A stretch of 46,019 bases of DNA, taken from assembly GCA_016937695.1 (NCBI GenBank), contig JAFGWC010000058.1, positions 1 to 46,019 of the forward strand. Direction: 5' to 3'. Shown here piece by piece: positions 35,701-44,300 of this stretch; position 1 is the stretch's first letter, and each line of letters begins with the position of its first letter. Both the position numbers and the translations under genes were made by a program. The notes beneath the pieces are model-generated. The model ran no database searches. It was not told the DNA's origin and worked only from the letters and a program-made list of their open reading frames with translations. The stretch is from Bacteroidales bacterium. Lineage in GTDB: Bacteria; Bacteroidota; Bacteroidia; Bacteroidales; NBLH01.

Positions 35701-36644
35701 ATGATTCGGAAGGAACTGATTATAACACAAGCGATTACGCAAGTTGGAATCTTGCAGGTTCTGTTGGAACTGGAAATGGTTCTTCTTCTACTACCGGCTA
35801 TAAAATTCCTGATGGAAATATAGCTGTTGGACAAGCATTTTTTGTTCATAAAACAGATCCTGGTACTTCTGCTTTAGAATTTAATACCGACATGAGAAAA
35901 ATTGCTGTTGAACAGTTCTTTAAACAAAACGAAATTAACGAAACAAGTAGATTAAGAATAAGTTTCTCAAACAATGAAAGAAAACTTTATAACGAAAGTC
36001 TAATTGTATTTATTGGAGGCGCAACAGAAGGATTTGATAATTTATTTGATGGAAAAAAGTTGAAAGGAAATAATGATATTGCTTTTTACAGTAAATTAAA
36101 CAATGAAAATTATGCAATTCAATCTTTCCCATTAATTAACGAAATTCAGGATAGTGCTAAAATTGTTAATCTTGGTTTTGATATAAGCCAGTCTGGCCAA
36201 TTTGATATAGCTTTTCAAGAAATTGAAAATTTTGATGAAGATATAGCTATATTGTTAATAGATAATGAGTTAGATAGCGTTATTGATTTAAGAAATATTG
36301 AAAAATACAGCTTTTCAGCAGAGCAATCTGAAAATAATTCGAGATTTAGTATAATTTTTATATTCCTTAAATCTAATAACAATTCTGATGATAATACAGA
36401 TATTGCTGAAGAATTTACCGAAACTGCTAAAATATTTTCCTATGGAAATACAATTTTCATTAATTCTGAAAATAATAAAGGTGGTATTATTGATGTGTAC
36501 GACTTAAATGGCAAATTGATTATTAGCAAAGAGTTTAAAACAAACAGTTTCTCATTTCCTGTAAATAATTACAACGGAATAATAATTTCGAAAGTGATAT
36601 TTGAAAATGAAACTCTAAGTAAAAAATTAATAATTACGAACTAA
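26751..36644 (+). CDS. Giant multidomain surface protein with T9SS type A sorting domain
   Basis: The 3297-residue protein has a signal peptide (MKTHIKILIIYFSFAFYSINILAQ). A concanavalin/LamG-like N-terminal domain (about 40-280; NKIWYDASSLSLSNADKVNV, VNVWYDLSGNTNDATQ) is followed by long beta-rich, probably beta-helical stretches. Four segments share the motif 'W-(D/S)-x-x-x-x-W-x ... P-x-x-x-D-x-V-x-I' (SGDWDDPTSWTLD, YSNWDNPSTWLENQVP, SGNWSDGNIWTPY, STVWNNAANWNLNLVP), each beginning a new module. Near residues 2850-3050 lies a domain with GWNLVGNPYPA, and the last 75 residues form a type A sorting domain (IIDVYDLNGKLIISKEF, KKLIITN). It should be secreted by T9SS and fixed to the cell surface; carbohydrate binding or adhesion is inferred. 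It stands alone between a shared-operator promoter and a terminator. Confidence 0.9.
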   Translation: MKTHIKILIIYFSFAFYSINILAQNGPGGVGSADGSNYQPTNKIWYDASSLSLSNADKVNVWYDLSGNTNDATQAILNQQPTFYDENQAGYDFPVLYFDNTGGESLADFMPFNGNVIVGSDYTVIFVGQRRSSGSRRYIFGGTERGASENFHVFWENSSTFNANHYGGDLSTPMITGETFDGGTNTASFGIFTTRLGSTEPRPQRKNYQNNYYLGGKNDSRQLNNWEGAAFARTAFDGTPTFSDVDIAEVIIYSTAINYAQLEIVNNYLSEKYNITIDNDRYTAATGYNYKLAGIGDLNYQKHILAGSSGFYLKEQNSSLNNGEFIFFSHNNATNNIVNIQSGTNVTNCGAEASWNRNWYLAKNNVVSVDAKFIFDIPEGFDSGLYPGDIDNYVLLYKANLVDDYSIVASISKGLEEADQIFFEIENANLNDGFYTFGSLDQTTSPLQGCASKTWFAYKSGDWDDPTSWTLDPSGNQFVNPSNQTPSSSGNNADYVVIHSGKTITVHAGNNNKINAILTVDGRLDLTTTSGHLFTAIKGSGRILMAADNFPVGDASNFVTAGQGEGSVEFYGGNYSLTVPREFYNVIVNLDDISNTVALVADYQINRDLTITKGKFQINDNSATDILNLNVDNDVLVETNGQITVGTGNTIGSYLIPTIMPASGNYHSIFHQFTISGNLTNNGIIKLTNQSYPVYNQFTTTGAATLIFNNPLNKTASLNGITYLYNLIIDKGIDKTYILTINSTNTNNLKLFGPNNVGRNENLPFTSANPEVRKAIWIHHGTLKLMGSILIPTLSEGSVYGGNGDYSIGASACLWIAGSDVYVYSTATDNSTSGNTQVDDGSGSSVNTNTSSQALSVYGKYKITAGNFETRNTAGIIFWDDANGQVYIEGGTTNVAQMRSANSGYSAGIASYIQTDGILIARGNETESGEYNGSFPLFGLETSESVFKMSGGEIILRDEDGDSDPEFYIPSAEGNYLVTGGTITVDIANTKYLQIYSTANLWNLVITNHNVTGQIYVQLDEDLVISNNLTINQYATLDVEDPTVGALYHNISIGKNFNINYNAIYDYGQNTTTFNGTSDGILYIGHPFDDAYEQLFYNLTINKPEGKKLTLIGDSQKEAGNVSADYYARLAQVENDFTIESGIFDQGKQSLRLFGLINIKKNGICGIYEQGVTDDDALIMFKDAGNILQTEIGAEFGNVKLNAGNNIIDLNSDVYIKRIAYYHGRINLGPYNLKVDYLDSYSEAYSVNRKMFITDGEASNGGFSLHINQAESYNFPVGIGTSGVDPTSKYTPVQVNVSIFNDDGYITVRPVDEELKTTNLSGGDILSYYWRVDCFDFTDKPTVDFQYSYNTDDLDGSVNETSFVPGKVLISNPYTRTYEDDVDKVDDVNNTITFNGSGSGFVIEEAAYTAGMPNRFIGTISEFHSNASYSNWDNPSTWLENQVPTEGSIVYIQNGNRVWGNSIPNVPAEIIFVHDYGTYPDATSENVARLQFQTAGTFNLAMVSGPGMISMNTSVNPTIVGDFGLFGNNSDAFFMYWGANATLTNIPTPIPNLMLESNQFIIDQEIIVNADLLHNGFSHITPLKNILIKGDLVMGFWQGGTFHFPASGDAITITVEGNIDYTQGSLNSPRYIIVDNPGTTSYLEHKLIVKGNILQGADDNNKLDLFNASDRTSVILELQGQGANTYTRNSSSKPDLYRLVMNKGEDQTNSFSFNNDFILNGATDGEIKALELQNGTLILNHQDIDIDLNTGGATFKIPATSCLELTQGELNIYGLYTGIYLDGKLKINGGTFDMINGYCLTYSASGTATIDISGGELNIGGQIRRMDNTEEGVLIYNQSGGSVILGEGTPCTNTRGVFEILNTGSSFTHTGGSFTIAGMPVNPLVPAFYFDPETVNLTTGTTITFGNSDTPANQSLGIYASKNLKNITVNGTSGNSPKVFIQTASLTLDENLTIGAGTEFDANGLQLNIKGNFINNGTFTHSNNLTVFNGIVNQEISGASETTFYRLTKSTSNTLTLQNNIKIDDDLRIEAGIFANYFSEATVLGDVYNVATNTWSGIGDGIIFAGNVQQMITGSGTYGKLTINNHYGVKVDVGFNITINYFLNFIDGIFDIGNNLLTLTKTAYFLETNSFSSTNMINTNNSFTDSGVKKYTIGGPGVVTFPIGSGGKYTPVRITMIENPDTTAAVTLKACDEMIPVITDDDESPDYEIVDQNNVLSFYWSMKAEGCNDVTGNVEFFYDPDDIKIENANGSSYTVADYLPARIRKETMTWYKYHWDDFDEIANKMVFHFSHSVSGEITGGFTAGIEPNTATRKGALPETVLIYETNQSGNWSDGNIWTPYIGGGPRGAAVKINENHTVVIDENYISVGLTDLEGVLNAENTFGNRLGIMEGTGLLTTKSGELPAGYYVNFFSNTGGTIEYKGETDYDILNNIASVNNLIISGIGLRRFPNLDLFILGDFRIAGDDETLQFINEYSRKINLHGGFDFAEGSFSAGTGETAIVEFCGSSLQNITGDFIGNNAFNHFTIANSSGLELVGDIEINGNLTFTNGIIYSTTDNTITLNNTDENTVIGCNSTSFVNGPLFKRMLSGGNFEFPIGDNNRLGKIKISNVSMTGTDIWMAQYFSNNPAIDGFDPLSFNTPLEAISTYEYWTVKAPVATNTAKIELRWDSQSAMPTDDVNRTNLRIAEWQDNSGLAWNEVDENNVIIGTTASGTITSTVFSGFNKFAEGNHFGLASKYQPKCFYWDGSESTVWNNAANWNLNLVPTALDTIDIPDVANDPVIDINANSNQLTLAASATLTINQNKSLTLSGDLIMNGTITIKSGPSGTGSLIDNSNISGTGTAIVERYLTANKFHYVSSPVSNASPTIFTVAPSGANNLNFYVYNEENENADWLYGWDNDIATSTDMTVGRGYATYLDMDYNYSITGGLFNTGDIFYDITNTNLGFQADGWNLVGNPYPATLYADEFIYQNSSVIDGTLYFWDDDDSEGTDYNTSDYASWNLAGSVGTGNGSSSTTGYKIPDGNIAVGQAFFVHKTDPGTSALEFNTDMRKIAVEQFFKQNEINETSRLRISFSNNERKLYNESLIVFIGGATEGFDNLFDGKKLKGNNDIAFYSKLNNENYAIQSFPLINEIQDSAKIVNLGFDISQSGQFDIAFQEIENFDEDIAILLIDNELDSVIDLRNIEKYSFSAEQSENNSRFSIIFIFLKSNNNSDDNTDIAEEFTETAKIFSYGNTIFINSENNKGGIIDVYDLNGKLIISKEFKTNSFSFPVNNYNGIIISKVIFENETLSKKLIITN

Positions 36645-36678
36645 ATTTAAATTAAAAATACCCGATTAGTTTTTTTTT

Positions 36679-36719
36679 ACCGGAATTTAATCTTTTTAAA
36701 GGTTAATTCCGGTTTTTTA
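36679..36719 (+). terminator. Rho-independent terminator of the giant gene
   Basis: Arms ACCGGAATT and AATTCCGGT enclose an AT loop and are followed by TTTTTT, 35 bases after the stop codon. Confidence 0.85.
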
Positions 36720-36912
36720 ATTTGTAAAAATAAACTTTCTCCTAAAAATACCTGATAGGATTAATTAATTTAAAACTAAATAGATAATAATCTCATATTC
36801 TGACAATTAACAAGTTTGTGTTTTGAAATTATATAAATCAAAATCAATTTTTAATTATTTAATCTTAAATTTTATAAGTAAAAATACTTCTTTTTTATTT
36901 TTTTTTGAAGAA

Positions 36913-36948
36913 TAGGTGTAAATACTCATTTATAGTAGTTTTTACCTA
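36913..36948 (+). promoter_or_regulatory. Two operator-like sites upstream of the PAS/kinase genes
   Basis: TAGGTGTAAATACTCA (36913-36928, 12 of 16 matches to the operator of this locus) and TAGTAGTTTTTACCTA (36933-36948, 13 of 16 in the other orientation) lie 20 bp apart in the 390-base gap before the gene at 37035. The rest of this gap (36720-36912) is AT-rich DNA in which I see no gene. Confidence 0.5.
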
Positions 36949-36950
36949 CT

Positions 36951-36958
36951 TAAATTTG
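36951..36958 (+). promoter_or_regulatory. Possible TAnnTTTG element upstream of the PAS protein gene
   Basis: TAAATTTG is an exact consensus match, but it lies 2 bases after the second operator-like site and 76 bases before the ATG. If used, the operator would overlap the -33 region, unlike the other promoters of the set. Confidence 0.35.
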
Positions 36959-37034
36959 TAATTAGTTTATTAATTAATTGCTTTTAAGCTCTAAATATCT
37001 TAATTTAAGTAAATAGTAATTAACCATTACAAGT

Positions 37035-38795
37035 ATGAATACTAATGTAACTGAGTTTTTCAAAAACATTATGCTTCAAAAAAATAATTTTAATGAAGAA
37101 GCTGATTATCTACAAAAAATTTTTTCTTTAATCGAAGAGCTGATATTTATTTTCGATGAAAATCAAAATTTTATTTTTGTTAATTCTCCTAATAACGAAA
37201 ATCTTTTGTTTGAATATGAAAATTTTATTGGCAAAAAACATGGGGATATAATGCCTGCCGATATTAATGAAAAGTTTGAAAAATCTTTTGAATTAGTGAA
37301 ACTAGGAAAATCCAGTAGTTATGAATATTGTATTAAAGGTGCCGATAAATTAAATTACTATCGTGCTAATATTACTCCTTTTTTTGAAAATGATAAATTT
37401 ATTGGTTGTATTTCGCTTATTTTGGATGTTACTGATATTAAGGCAGTTAATAATAAGTTAAAAGAAAGCGAAGAAAAATACCGAACTATTTTTGATAGCA
37501 GCGCAGATGCAATATTTATTCATCCGTTTATTAAAGAAAATCTTGAATTTTTTTTAGATGTTAACGAAACTGCATGTATAATGCTTGGATATACAAAAGA
37601 AGAACTTTTGAATATTTCGCCTTTAAAAATAATTTCACCTAAAGAATTAGAAGGACAAAAAAGAGAATATCTAAAGGAAAAATTACTTGCTGAAAACAAA
37701 TTAAATTTTAATGCTACTTACATAAAAAAAGACGGAGAAGAAATTACTGTTGAATTATGCTTAAATATTATCGACTACAAAGGACAAAAAGCAATAATGA
37801 CTGTTGCCAGAGATTTATCTGAAAATAAGAGAGTTACACAAGAGCTTAAATTACAGAAACAAAAATTTGAAGATGTAATTGAGCAATCTATCGATGGTTT
37901 TTCTTTAATTGATGAACAAGGAAAAGTAATTATCTGGAACAAAAGTCTTGAAGAATTAACTGGAATTAGCTCAACAGAAGCTTTAAATTGTAATAGTTGG
38001 GAGCTGCAATATAAAATGAGCCCAAAAAACATACAAACAGAAGAATATAAAAAGCAGCTTGAAATTTCGATAAAAGATTATCTAAAGAAAGGAAAATCTC
38101 CGTGGGATAAGAAAATTATGTCTAGACAATATGATCATCCAAATGGCGAAATAAAATATATTGAAGGCTATAATTATTCAATAAAAACAGAGAAAGCTTA
38201 TATGCTTGCATCAATTTCTAAAGATGTGACAATAAGAGAATTAGCTAAAAAAACATTAAAATTAAATGAAATAAAATTTCGCTCGATATTAGAAGAAATT
38301 CAATTAATTACTGTTATGCTTGATAAAGATGCAAATATAATTTTCGCAAATAAATATTTTCTTGAATTAACCGGCTGGACTTCACAAGAAATATTAAACA
38401 AAAACTGGTTCGAATTTTTTATTCCAAACGAAATTAAAGAAAGCGTATTTCAAGTTTTTAAAACTACAATAGAAAAAAATGAATATCCTTCAAAATTTGA
38501 AAATGAAATAACCTGCAAATCAGGCGAAATAAGAATAATTAGTTGGAATAATATTTCAAACATCAATAAAATTGATGAAAACATTACAATGATAAGTATT
38601 GGAGAAGATATAAGTATTCAAAAAAAGTATCAAAAAGAGCTTGAAAAACTTGTAAAAAAACGAACAAAAAAGTTAAAATCCAAAAATAAAAAGCTAAAAA
38701 AATATAACGAACTTTTTATTGGTAGAGAGTTTAGAATCAAGGAGTTAAAAGATGAAATAGTTCTATTAAAAGAAAAATTGGAAATAAAAGATTGA
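37035..38795 (+). CDS. Four-PAS sensor protein without kinase domain
   Basis: The 586-residue soluble protein contains four PAS domains in a row (about 20-135, 145-265, 275-405, 410-525), each ending in a 'D-(V/I/L)-(T/S)' linker such as LDVTDIKAV, ARDLSENKR, SKDVTIREL and GEDISIQKK. A lysine-rich coiled coil follows, with LFIGREFRIKELKDEI at the end, a segment that often links PAS sensors to kinases. Here it ends at a stop, so there is no HisKA or ATPase domain. A partner kinase, probably the next gene (38 bases downstream), would have to carry the signal. It is the first gene of the signalling cluster and has operator-like sites upstream. Ligands cannot be read from the sequence. Confidence 0.85.
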   Translation: MNTNVTEFFKNIMLQKNNFNEEADYLQKIFSLIEELIFIFDENQNFIFVNSPNNENLLFEYENFIGKKHGDIMPADINEKFEKSFELVKLGKSSSYEYCIKGADKLNYYRANITPFFENDKFIGCISLILDVTDIKAVNNKLKESEEKYRTIFDSSADAIFIHPFIKENLEFFLDVNETACIMLGYTKEELLNISPLKIISPKELEGQKREYLKEKLLAENKLNFNATYIKKDGEEITVELCLNIIDYKGQKAIMTVARDLSENKRVTQELKLQKQKFEDVIEQSIDGFSLIDEQGKVIIWNKSLEELTGISSTEALNCNSWELQYKMSPKNIQTEEYKKQLEISIKDYLKKGKSPWDKKIMSRQYDHPNGEIKYIEGYNYSIKTEKAYMLASISKDVTIRELAKKTLKLNEIKFRSILEEIQLITVMLDKDANIIFANKYFLELTGWTSQEILNKNWFEFFIPNEIKESVFQVFKTTIEKNEYPSKFENEITCKSGEIRIISWNNISNINKIDENITMISIGEDISIQKKYQKELEKLVKKRTKKLKSKNKKLKKYNELFIGREFRIKELKDEIVLLKEKLEIKD

Positions 38796-38833
38796 TAATT
38801 ATAATGTTGGCCAAAAATAAATAATAGAGTAAA

Positions 38834-41083
38834 ATGACAACAGTTCTACTAATTTCAATAATTTTTCAAATTATTGCAGTATTTATAGCATTTAGGCTTA
38901 TTAAAATAACTAAAAGCTACAAAACATGGATTTTTATTGCATTGGCTATTTTGTTAATGGCGATAAGAAGAATGCTAACTTTTATTAATGTAATATTTGA
39001 AACAAAATTTGAAATTGGCTTTATACTTCCTGAATATATTGCTCTTACAACATCAATTTTGGTAGTTGCCGGATTACTTCTAATTATTCCACTATTTAAA
39101 TCATTTAAAGAAAAAGAAATAATTAACGATAGAAATGAAGCAGAATTAAAAAGCATATTACTGGCTGCACCTGTTGGAATTGGAGTAGCTATTAATAGAA
39201 AACTAATAAACGTTAATGAAAGATTTTGCAAGATGCTCGGATATTCAGAAAATGAACTTTTAGGTAAAGACTCTCTTATTGTATATCCGTCAATTGCTGA
39301 TTATGAATATGTTGGTAAAGAAAAATACAGACAGATTTCGGAAAAAGGAACAGGACGTGTTGAAACAAAATTGAAAAAAAAAGATGGTGTAATTATTAAT
39401 GTAATTATAAGCTCTACACCATTGAATGTAAATGACTTAACAGCAGGAATAGTCTTTACGGCACAGGATATTACAGATCGTAAGAAAAGCGAAGATGAAC
39501 TTAATCAATCTCATCAACTTATGAATTATATAATTGCCCACAATCCGAACTCAATAGCCGTACTTGATGAAAAATTAAATTACATATATGTAAGTCAAAG
39601 ATTTATAGCTGATTACAAAACCAGCAAAGAAAAAATTATTGGAAAAAATTATTACGAAATATTTCCTGAAACACCTAAAAAGTGGAAAGAAATTCATCAA
39701 AAATCCTTAAAAGGAGGAGTTTCAAGAGCAGATAATGATTCTTTTTTAAGAGAAGATGGTTTAATTGATTGGATTAAATGGGAATGTAGACCTTGGTATA
39801 AATCAGACAAAAGCATTGGTGGAATAATAATATATACCGAAGTAATTACAGAAAGAATTGAAGCTGAAAAAGAAATAAAAAAGCTGTCATTAGCTGTTCA
39901 ACAAAGTTCTGTAATAGTTATTATTACTGATATAGAAGGCAATATTGAATTTGTAAACGATAAATTCACTAAAGTAACCGGATACCAGATCAATGAAGTA
40001 ATTGGCAAAAATCCCAGAATTCTAAAATCAGGAAATACAAGCAAAGAGGATTATAAAAAACTGTGGGATACAATTACATCAGGAAATGCTTGGCGCGGTG
40101 AATTTTCAAATAAAAAGAAAAACGAAGAATTATATTACGAATCGGCAAGTATTTTTCCTTTATTGGATGAAAACGGGAATATTATAAACTATGTAGCTAT
40201 AAAAGAAGATGTTACAGAACAAAAAGAGACAGACAATGAATTAAACAAATATCGTAATAAACTTGAAATACTTATTAAAGAGCGCACAAAAGAAATTGAA
40301 GCAAAATCAAAAAAGATAAAAGAATCGCAAACTGCTATGCGATATCTTTTAGAAGACATAAACGAAACTCAAATTAAATTGGAAAAAGCAAATATCGATT
40401 TAGTTGAAGCTAATAACGATTTAAAATCTTTTTCTTACTCTGTTTCTCACGATTTAAAAGCTCCTTTGCGTGCAATCGAAGGATTTGCCAAAGAAATTAA
40501 TAACTCTTATAAAAACAATCTTAACAAAGATACTTTAGAATATTTTAATCTAATAATCCAGAATGTTGATAAAATGAATATTATTATCGATAAACTTTTA
40601 ATTTTATCGAGACTTGGAAGAAAAGAATTGCAATTTACACAAATTGATATGAATAAATTAATTGCAGAACAATGGGAAAATATAAAACAATCAAGCAATA
40701 ATGTAAAATCCGAATTGTTTATAAGCAATTTGGAAAATTGCTTTGGCGATAAGGATTTGGTTAATCAGGTGATATTCAATCTTTTATCTAATGCTGTTAA
40801 GTTTAGCAAAAACAAAGAAAATCCAAAAATTGAAATTACTTGTAAAAAAGGAAAATCTAAAAATACTTTTTGTGTTAAAGATAACGGAGTTGGTTTTGAT
40901 ATGAAATATTACGATAAATTATTCGCCATTTTTCAACGATTACACAAACAAAATGATTTTGAAGGAACAGGAATTGGTTTATCAATTGTAAAAAAAATTA
41001 TTATTAAACACAATGGTAAAATTTGGGCAGAATCTGAACCAAACAAAGGAGCTGCTTTTTACTTTAGTTTACCGGCAAAATAA
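38834..41083 (+). CDS. Membrane PAS histidine kinase
   Basis: The 749-residue kinase has an N-terminal membrane part of three helices (about 2-21, 31-49, 62-86) with almost no periplasmic portion. Three PAS domains follow (about 100-220, 225-345, 350-470), then a coiled coil. A HisKA domain carries SVSHDLKAPLRAIEGF (phospho-acceptor H539), and an HATPase domain has the N-box VIFNLLSNAVKF, the G1 box VKDNGVGFD and GTGIGLSIVKKI. The 'SHDLKAPLRAI' H-box is of the type found in phytochrome-like kinases. There is no receiver, so it presumably phosphorylates a separate receiver protein, for example one of those encoded in this window. PAS3 is closely similar to PAS5 of the next kinase (shared NPRILKSG and NKKKN motifs), indicating duplication. 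Confidence 0.9.
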   Translation: MTTVLLISIIFQIIAVFIAFRLIKITKSYKTWIFIALAILLMAIRRMLTFINVIFETKFEIGFILPEYIALTTSILVVAGLLLIIPLFKSFKEKEIINDRNEAELKSILLAAPVGIGVAINRKLINVNERFCKMLGYSENELLGKDSLIVYPSIADYEYVGKEKYRQISEKGTGRVETKLKKKDGVIINVIISSTPLNVNDLTAGIVFTAQDITDRKKSEDELNQSHQLMNYIIAHNPNSIAVLDEKLNYIYVSQRFIADYKTSKEKIIGKNYYEIFPETPKKWKEIHQKSLKGGVSRADNDSFLREDGLIDWIKWECRPWYKSDKSIGGIIIYTEVITERIEAEKEIKKLSLAVQQSSVIVIITDIEGNIEFVNDKFTKVTGYQINEVIGKNPRILKSGNTSKEDYKKLWDTITSGNAWRGEFSNKKKNEELYYESASIFPLLDENGNIINYVAIKEDVTEQKETDNELNKYRNKLEILIKERTKEIEAKSKKIKESQTAMRYLLEDINETQIKLEKANIDLVEANNDLKSFSYSVSHDLKAPLRAIEGFAKEINNSYKNNLNKDTLEYFNLIIQNVDKMNIIIDKLLILSRLGRKELQFTQIDMNKLIAEQWENIKQSSNNVKSELFISNLENCFGDKDLVNQVIFNLLSNAVKFSKNKENPKIEITCKKGKSKNTFCVKDNGVGFDMKYYDKLFAIFQRLHKQNDFEGTGIGLSIVKKIIIKHNGKIWAESEPNKGAAFYFSLPAK

Positions 41084-41118
41084 AGTATGAAGTATGAATT
41101 ACGAATTATGAGTAAACC

Positions 41119-41153
41119 AACTTAGTAAGTTTTTTTCAACTTGCTAAGTTTTG
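41119..41153 (+). terminator. Probable terminator after the membrane kinase
   Basis: Arms AACTTAGTAAGTT and AACTTGCTAAGTT pair (one G-T wobble) around a T-rich loop and are followed by TTG. It is weak in its T-tail, so it may only partly separate the two kinase genes. Confidence 0.5.
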
Positions 41154-41197
41154 TAAACGATAAGTTATACGAATTATAAATTTAGACGGATTTACAT

Positions 41198-41278
41198 ACA
41201 AGTTACAAGTTACAACTTGCAAGTTAACCGGCAAGCTGAAACTTGGAACCTGAATATAATAAACAATAAACAATAAAC
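41198..41278 (+). repeat. Short simple repeats in the kinase intergenic gap
   Basis: The gap holds ACAAGTTACAAGTTACAACT followed by TGCAAGTT (direct and inverted 'CAAGTT' units) and three tandem copies of AATAAAC (41258-41278). Upstream, AGTATGAAGTATGAATTACG is similar low-complexity sequence. These look like slippage products; no gene is seen between 41084 and 41300. Confidence 0.6.
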
Positions 41279-41300
41279 AACAAATACCAACGGGCTGATT

Positions 41301-44300
41301 ATGAAAAACTTGATGAAATTTTTAATGCTTGAAGATAATTTTTCTGATGCAAAATTAATAGAAATCGAACTTAAAAAGTCGAAAATAAACTTTAAACTTA
41401 AGTATGTTGAAAACCGCGACGAATTTATTGACGGTATTAATAAATTTAAGCCCGATTTTATTTTGTCCGATTATACACTTCCGCAGTTTACCGGAATAGA
41501 AGCACTTGGAATAGCTTTAGATTTATGTCCCGAAATCCCTTTTGTTATTGTTACAGGAACTTTAAACGAAGAAATTGCTGTTGAATGTATTAAACTTGGA
41601 GCTTGGGATTATGTTTTAAAAGGAAATTTAATTCGTTTAATTCCTGCTATCGAAAATTCTATTAAATTAAAAAAACAAAAAGATGGAAATGCAATATCTC
41701 AACAAAAACTTATAGAATCTGAAGCAAGACTAAAAGATTTATACGATAATGCACCCGATATGTTTTTATCTATAAATCCAGAAACAAAAGAAATAATAGA
41801 GTGTAATAAAAGAGTATTATCAAAATTAGGATACAAAAGAGACGAATTTGTTGGTAAAAATTTATATGATTTTTATTCTGAAGAAAGTGTCGATTTTACA
41901 GAAAAAGTTTTATATCCCAGATTTTTTAAAACAGGATTTTTAAAAAACGAAGATTTACAAGTTATAAGAAAAGACGGCAGCGTTTTAGATGTATTATTAA
42001 GTTCAACAGCTGTTTACGATAAAAAAGGAAAAATCAAATACAGTCGCTCAATATGGCGAGATGTTACCGAAAACAAGTTTTTACAACAAGAATTATTAAA
42101 AAGCAATACCATTATTAACAGAAGTCCTTTTGTCGTTGTTTCTTGGAAAAATGATGAAAAAAGGTCTATTGATTTCATTACTTCAAATGTTAGAAATCTT
42201 TTAGGATATACAGATGAGGAATTTTTAAGCGATAAAATACAATATTCAAAAATAATTCATCCAGAAGATGCTGAAATGGTTGAAAATGAAGTTATTACTG
42301 CATCTAACAACAAAAAAAAAGTAAGCTTTTCTCACAAGCCTTACAGATTAATATGTAAAAATAAAAATGTAATTTGGATTGATGATAAAACACATATTCT
42401 AAGAAATCATAAAGGCGAAATAACTCATTACCAGGGTATTATAAGCGATATAACCAACCAAGTAATTGCAGAACAACTTTTACTTACTCAAAAAAATGAA
42501 TATCTTTCTCTTTACGAAGAATATCGAGTTCAAAATGAAAATTTAAAATTATCTAACGAACAAATTATTGCAGCCGAAACCAAATATCGCTCTATTTTAG
42601 ATAATAATTCTGATGCAATAATAATCAGCTCAACAGATTATAAACTTAGGTATAGAAATCCTGCTGCAAGCAAAAATATAAAACAAAACGGAGATTCGGA
42701 ATATTGCTATATTGCCCTTTTTGGATTTAAAGAAAAATGCCCTTGGTGCGTTTTTGATACACTCAAAAAAAATGAAGTTATTGAAAAAGAAATAATACAT
42801 CCGACAACAAACAAGTATTATATTACAACATTTTCTTATTTGAAAAACACAGACGATACATATTCCTTAATGTCTGTTTATAAAGATATTACAGAGCTGA
42901 GAAAAACAGAAGAAGAAAAAATAAAACTATTAGCTAGCTTAGAAGCAAGTTTTAACGAAATTTACTTGTTTGAAATAAATAATTTTAGATTTGAATATAT
43001 TAATGATGCTTCAGTAAAAAATCTTGGATATACAAGAGATGAAATTTTAAAAATGACTGTTCTTGATATTAATACTGAATTAAACGAAATTGAATTTAAA
43101 AAAATTATTAATCCATTATTTAGCGGCAAAAAAGGAAAAATTACTTTTCAAACAAGGCATAAAAGAAAAGATAATACATTTTATCCTCTTGAAATTCAAT
43201 TACAACTGATAAAACAGAACGATAAAAAATATTTTTTAGCAGTTGGAAACGATATTTCCGAAAAATTAAAAGAAGAAGCCGAAATAAGGAAATTAACAAC
43301 AGCAATAGAACAAAGCCCTGTAGCAATTGTAATTACCGACTATAATGGTGATATTGAGTTTGTTAACCCAAAATTTATTGATATTACAGGCTATACTCTT
43401 AACGAAGTTCTAGGGCAAAATCCTCGTATTTTAAAATCGGGATTTCACCCAAAAGAATTTTACGTAAACCTTTGGGATACAATAAGCTCAGGCGAAACTT
43501 GGAACGGTGCTTTAAAAAACAAAAAGAAAAACGGCGAGTTTTATTGGGAAGACGTTACAATTGGTCCAGTTACAGATGATAAAGGAATAATTACAAATTA
43601 TATAGCCTTAAAAGAAGACATTACAAAAAGAAAAGAAATTGAAGACAATTTAATTATAAAATCGCAACAAATAGAAAACATATTTAACAATACAAAAGAT
43701 ATTTTTTATTCTATTGATGTTGATACAAATAAAGTTCTGCAAATATCGCCTGCATGTATTGATATTTTTGGTTACAAACCACAAGATTTTTACAGCAATT
43801 CAAATTTAATTACAGAAATTATTCATCCCGAAGATAAATATTTTGCTAAAATTAACAGAGCCGATTTTAAAAAAGGAATGCCGATAATTAACAATTACAG
43901 AATAATAAAACCTGATGGCGAAATAAGATGGATAACAAATAAAATGAGTCCTCAGTTTGATGATAAAAACAATTTACACGGCGTAAGTGCCTTTATATCA
44001 GACACTACCGAAAATACGATTTTACAAAATGCTTTGCAAGAATCTTTTAATTTAAACCAAAAAATAATTAAAACAGCCGAATTAGGAGTTGGGATATACA
44101 ATAAAAACGGAGATTGTATTTCGGCAAACGATAATATTATAAAAATAGTAGGCGGAACAACAAGTGAAGTGCTTATGCAAAACTTTAGAAAACTGCCATC
44201 TTGGGAAAAAAGCGGATTATTAAAAGATGCCGAAAAATGCCTTGAAACAAAGAAAGAAGTTAAAAGAATTTTGCGTTTAGCTTCTTCATTTGGTAAAGAA

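Noticed and set aside
36745-36762. AAATACCTGATAGGA considered as a further operator copy
   Set aside because: Only short half-site matches are present, spacing differs, and no promoter box lies at the expected distance.
41198-41278. Repeated CAAGTT and AATAAAC units considered as a CRISPR or iteron array
   Set aside because: Units are 6-7 bases, few, irregular and without spacers of constant length; no cas or replication gene is near.
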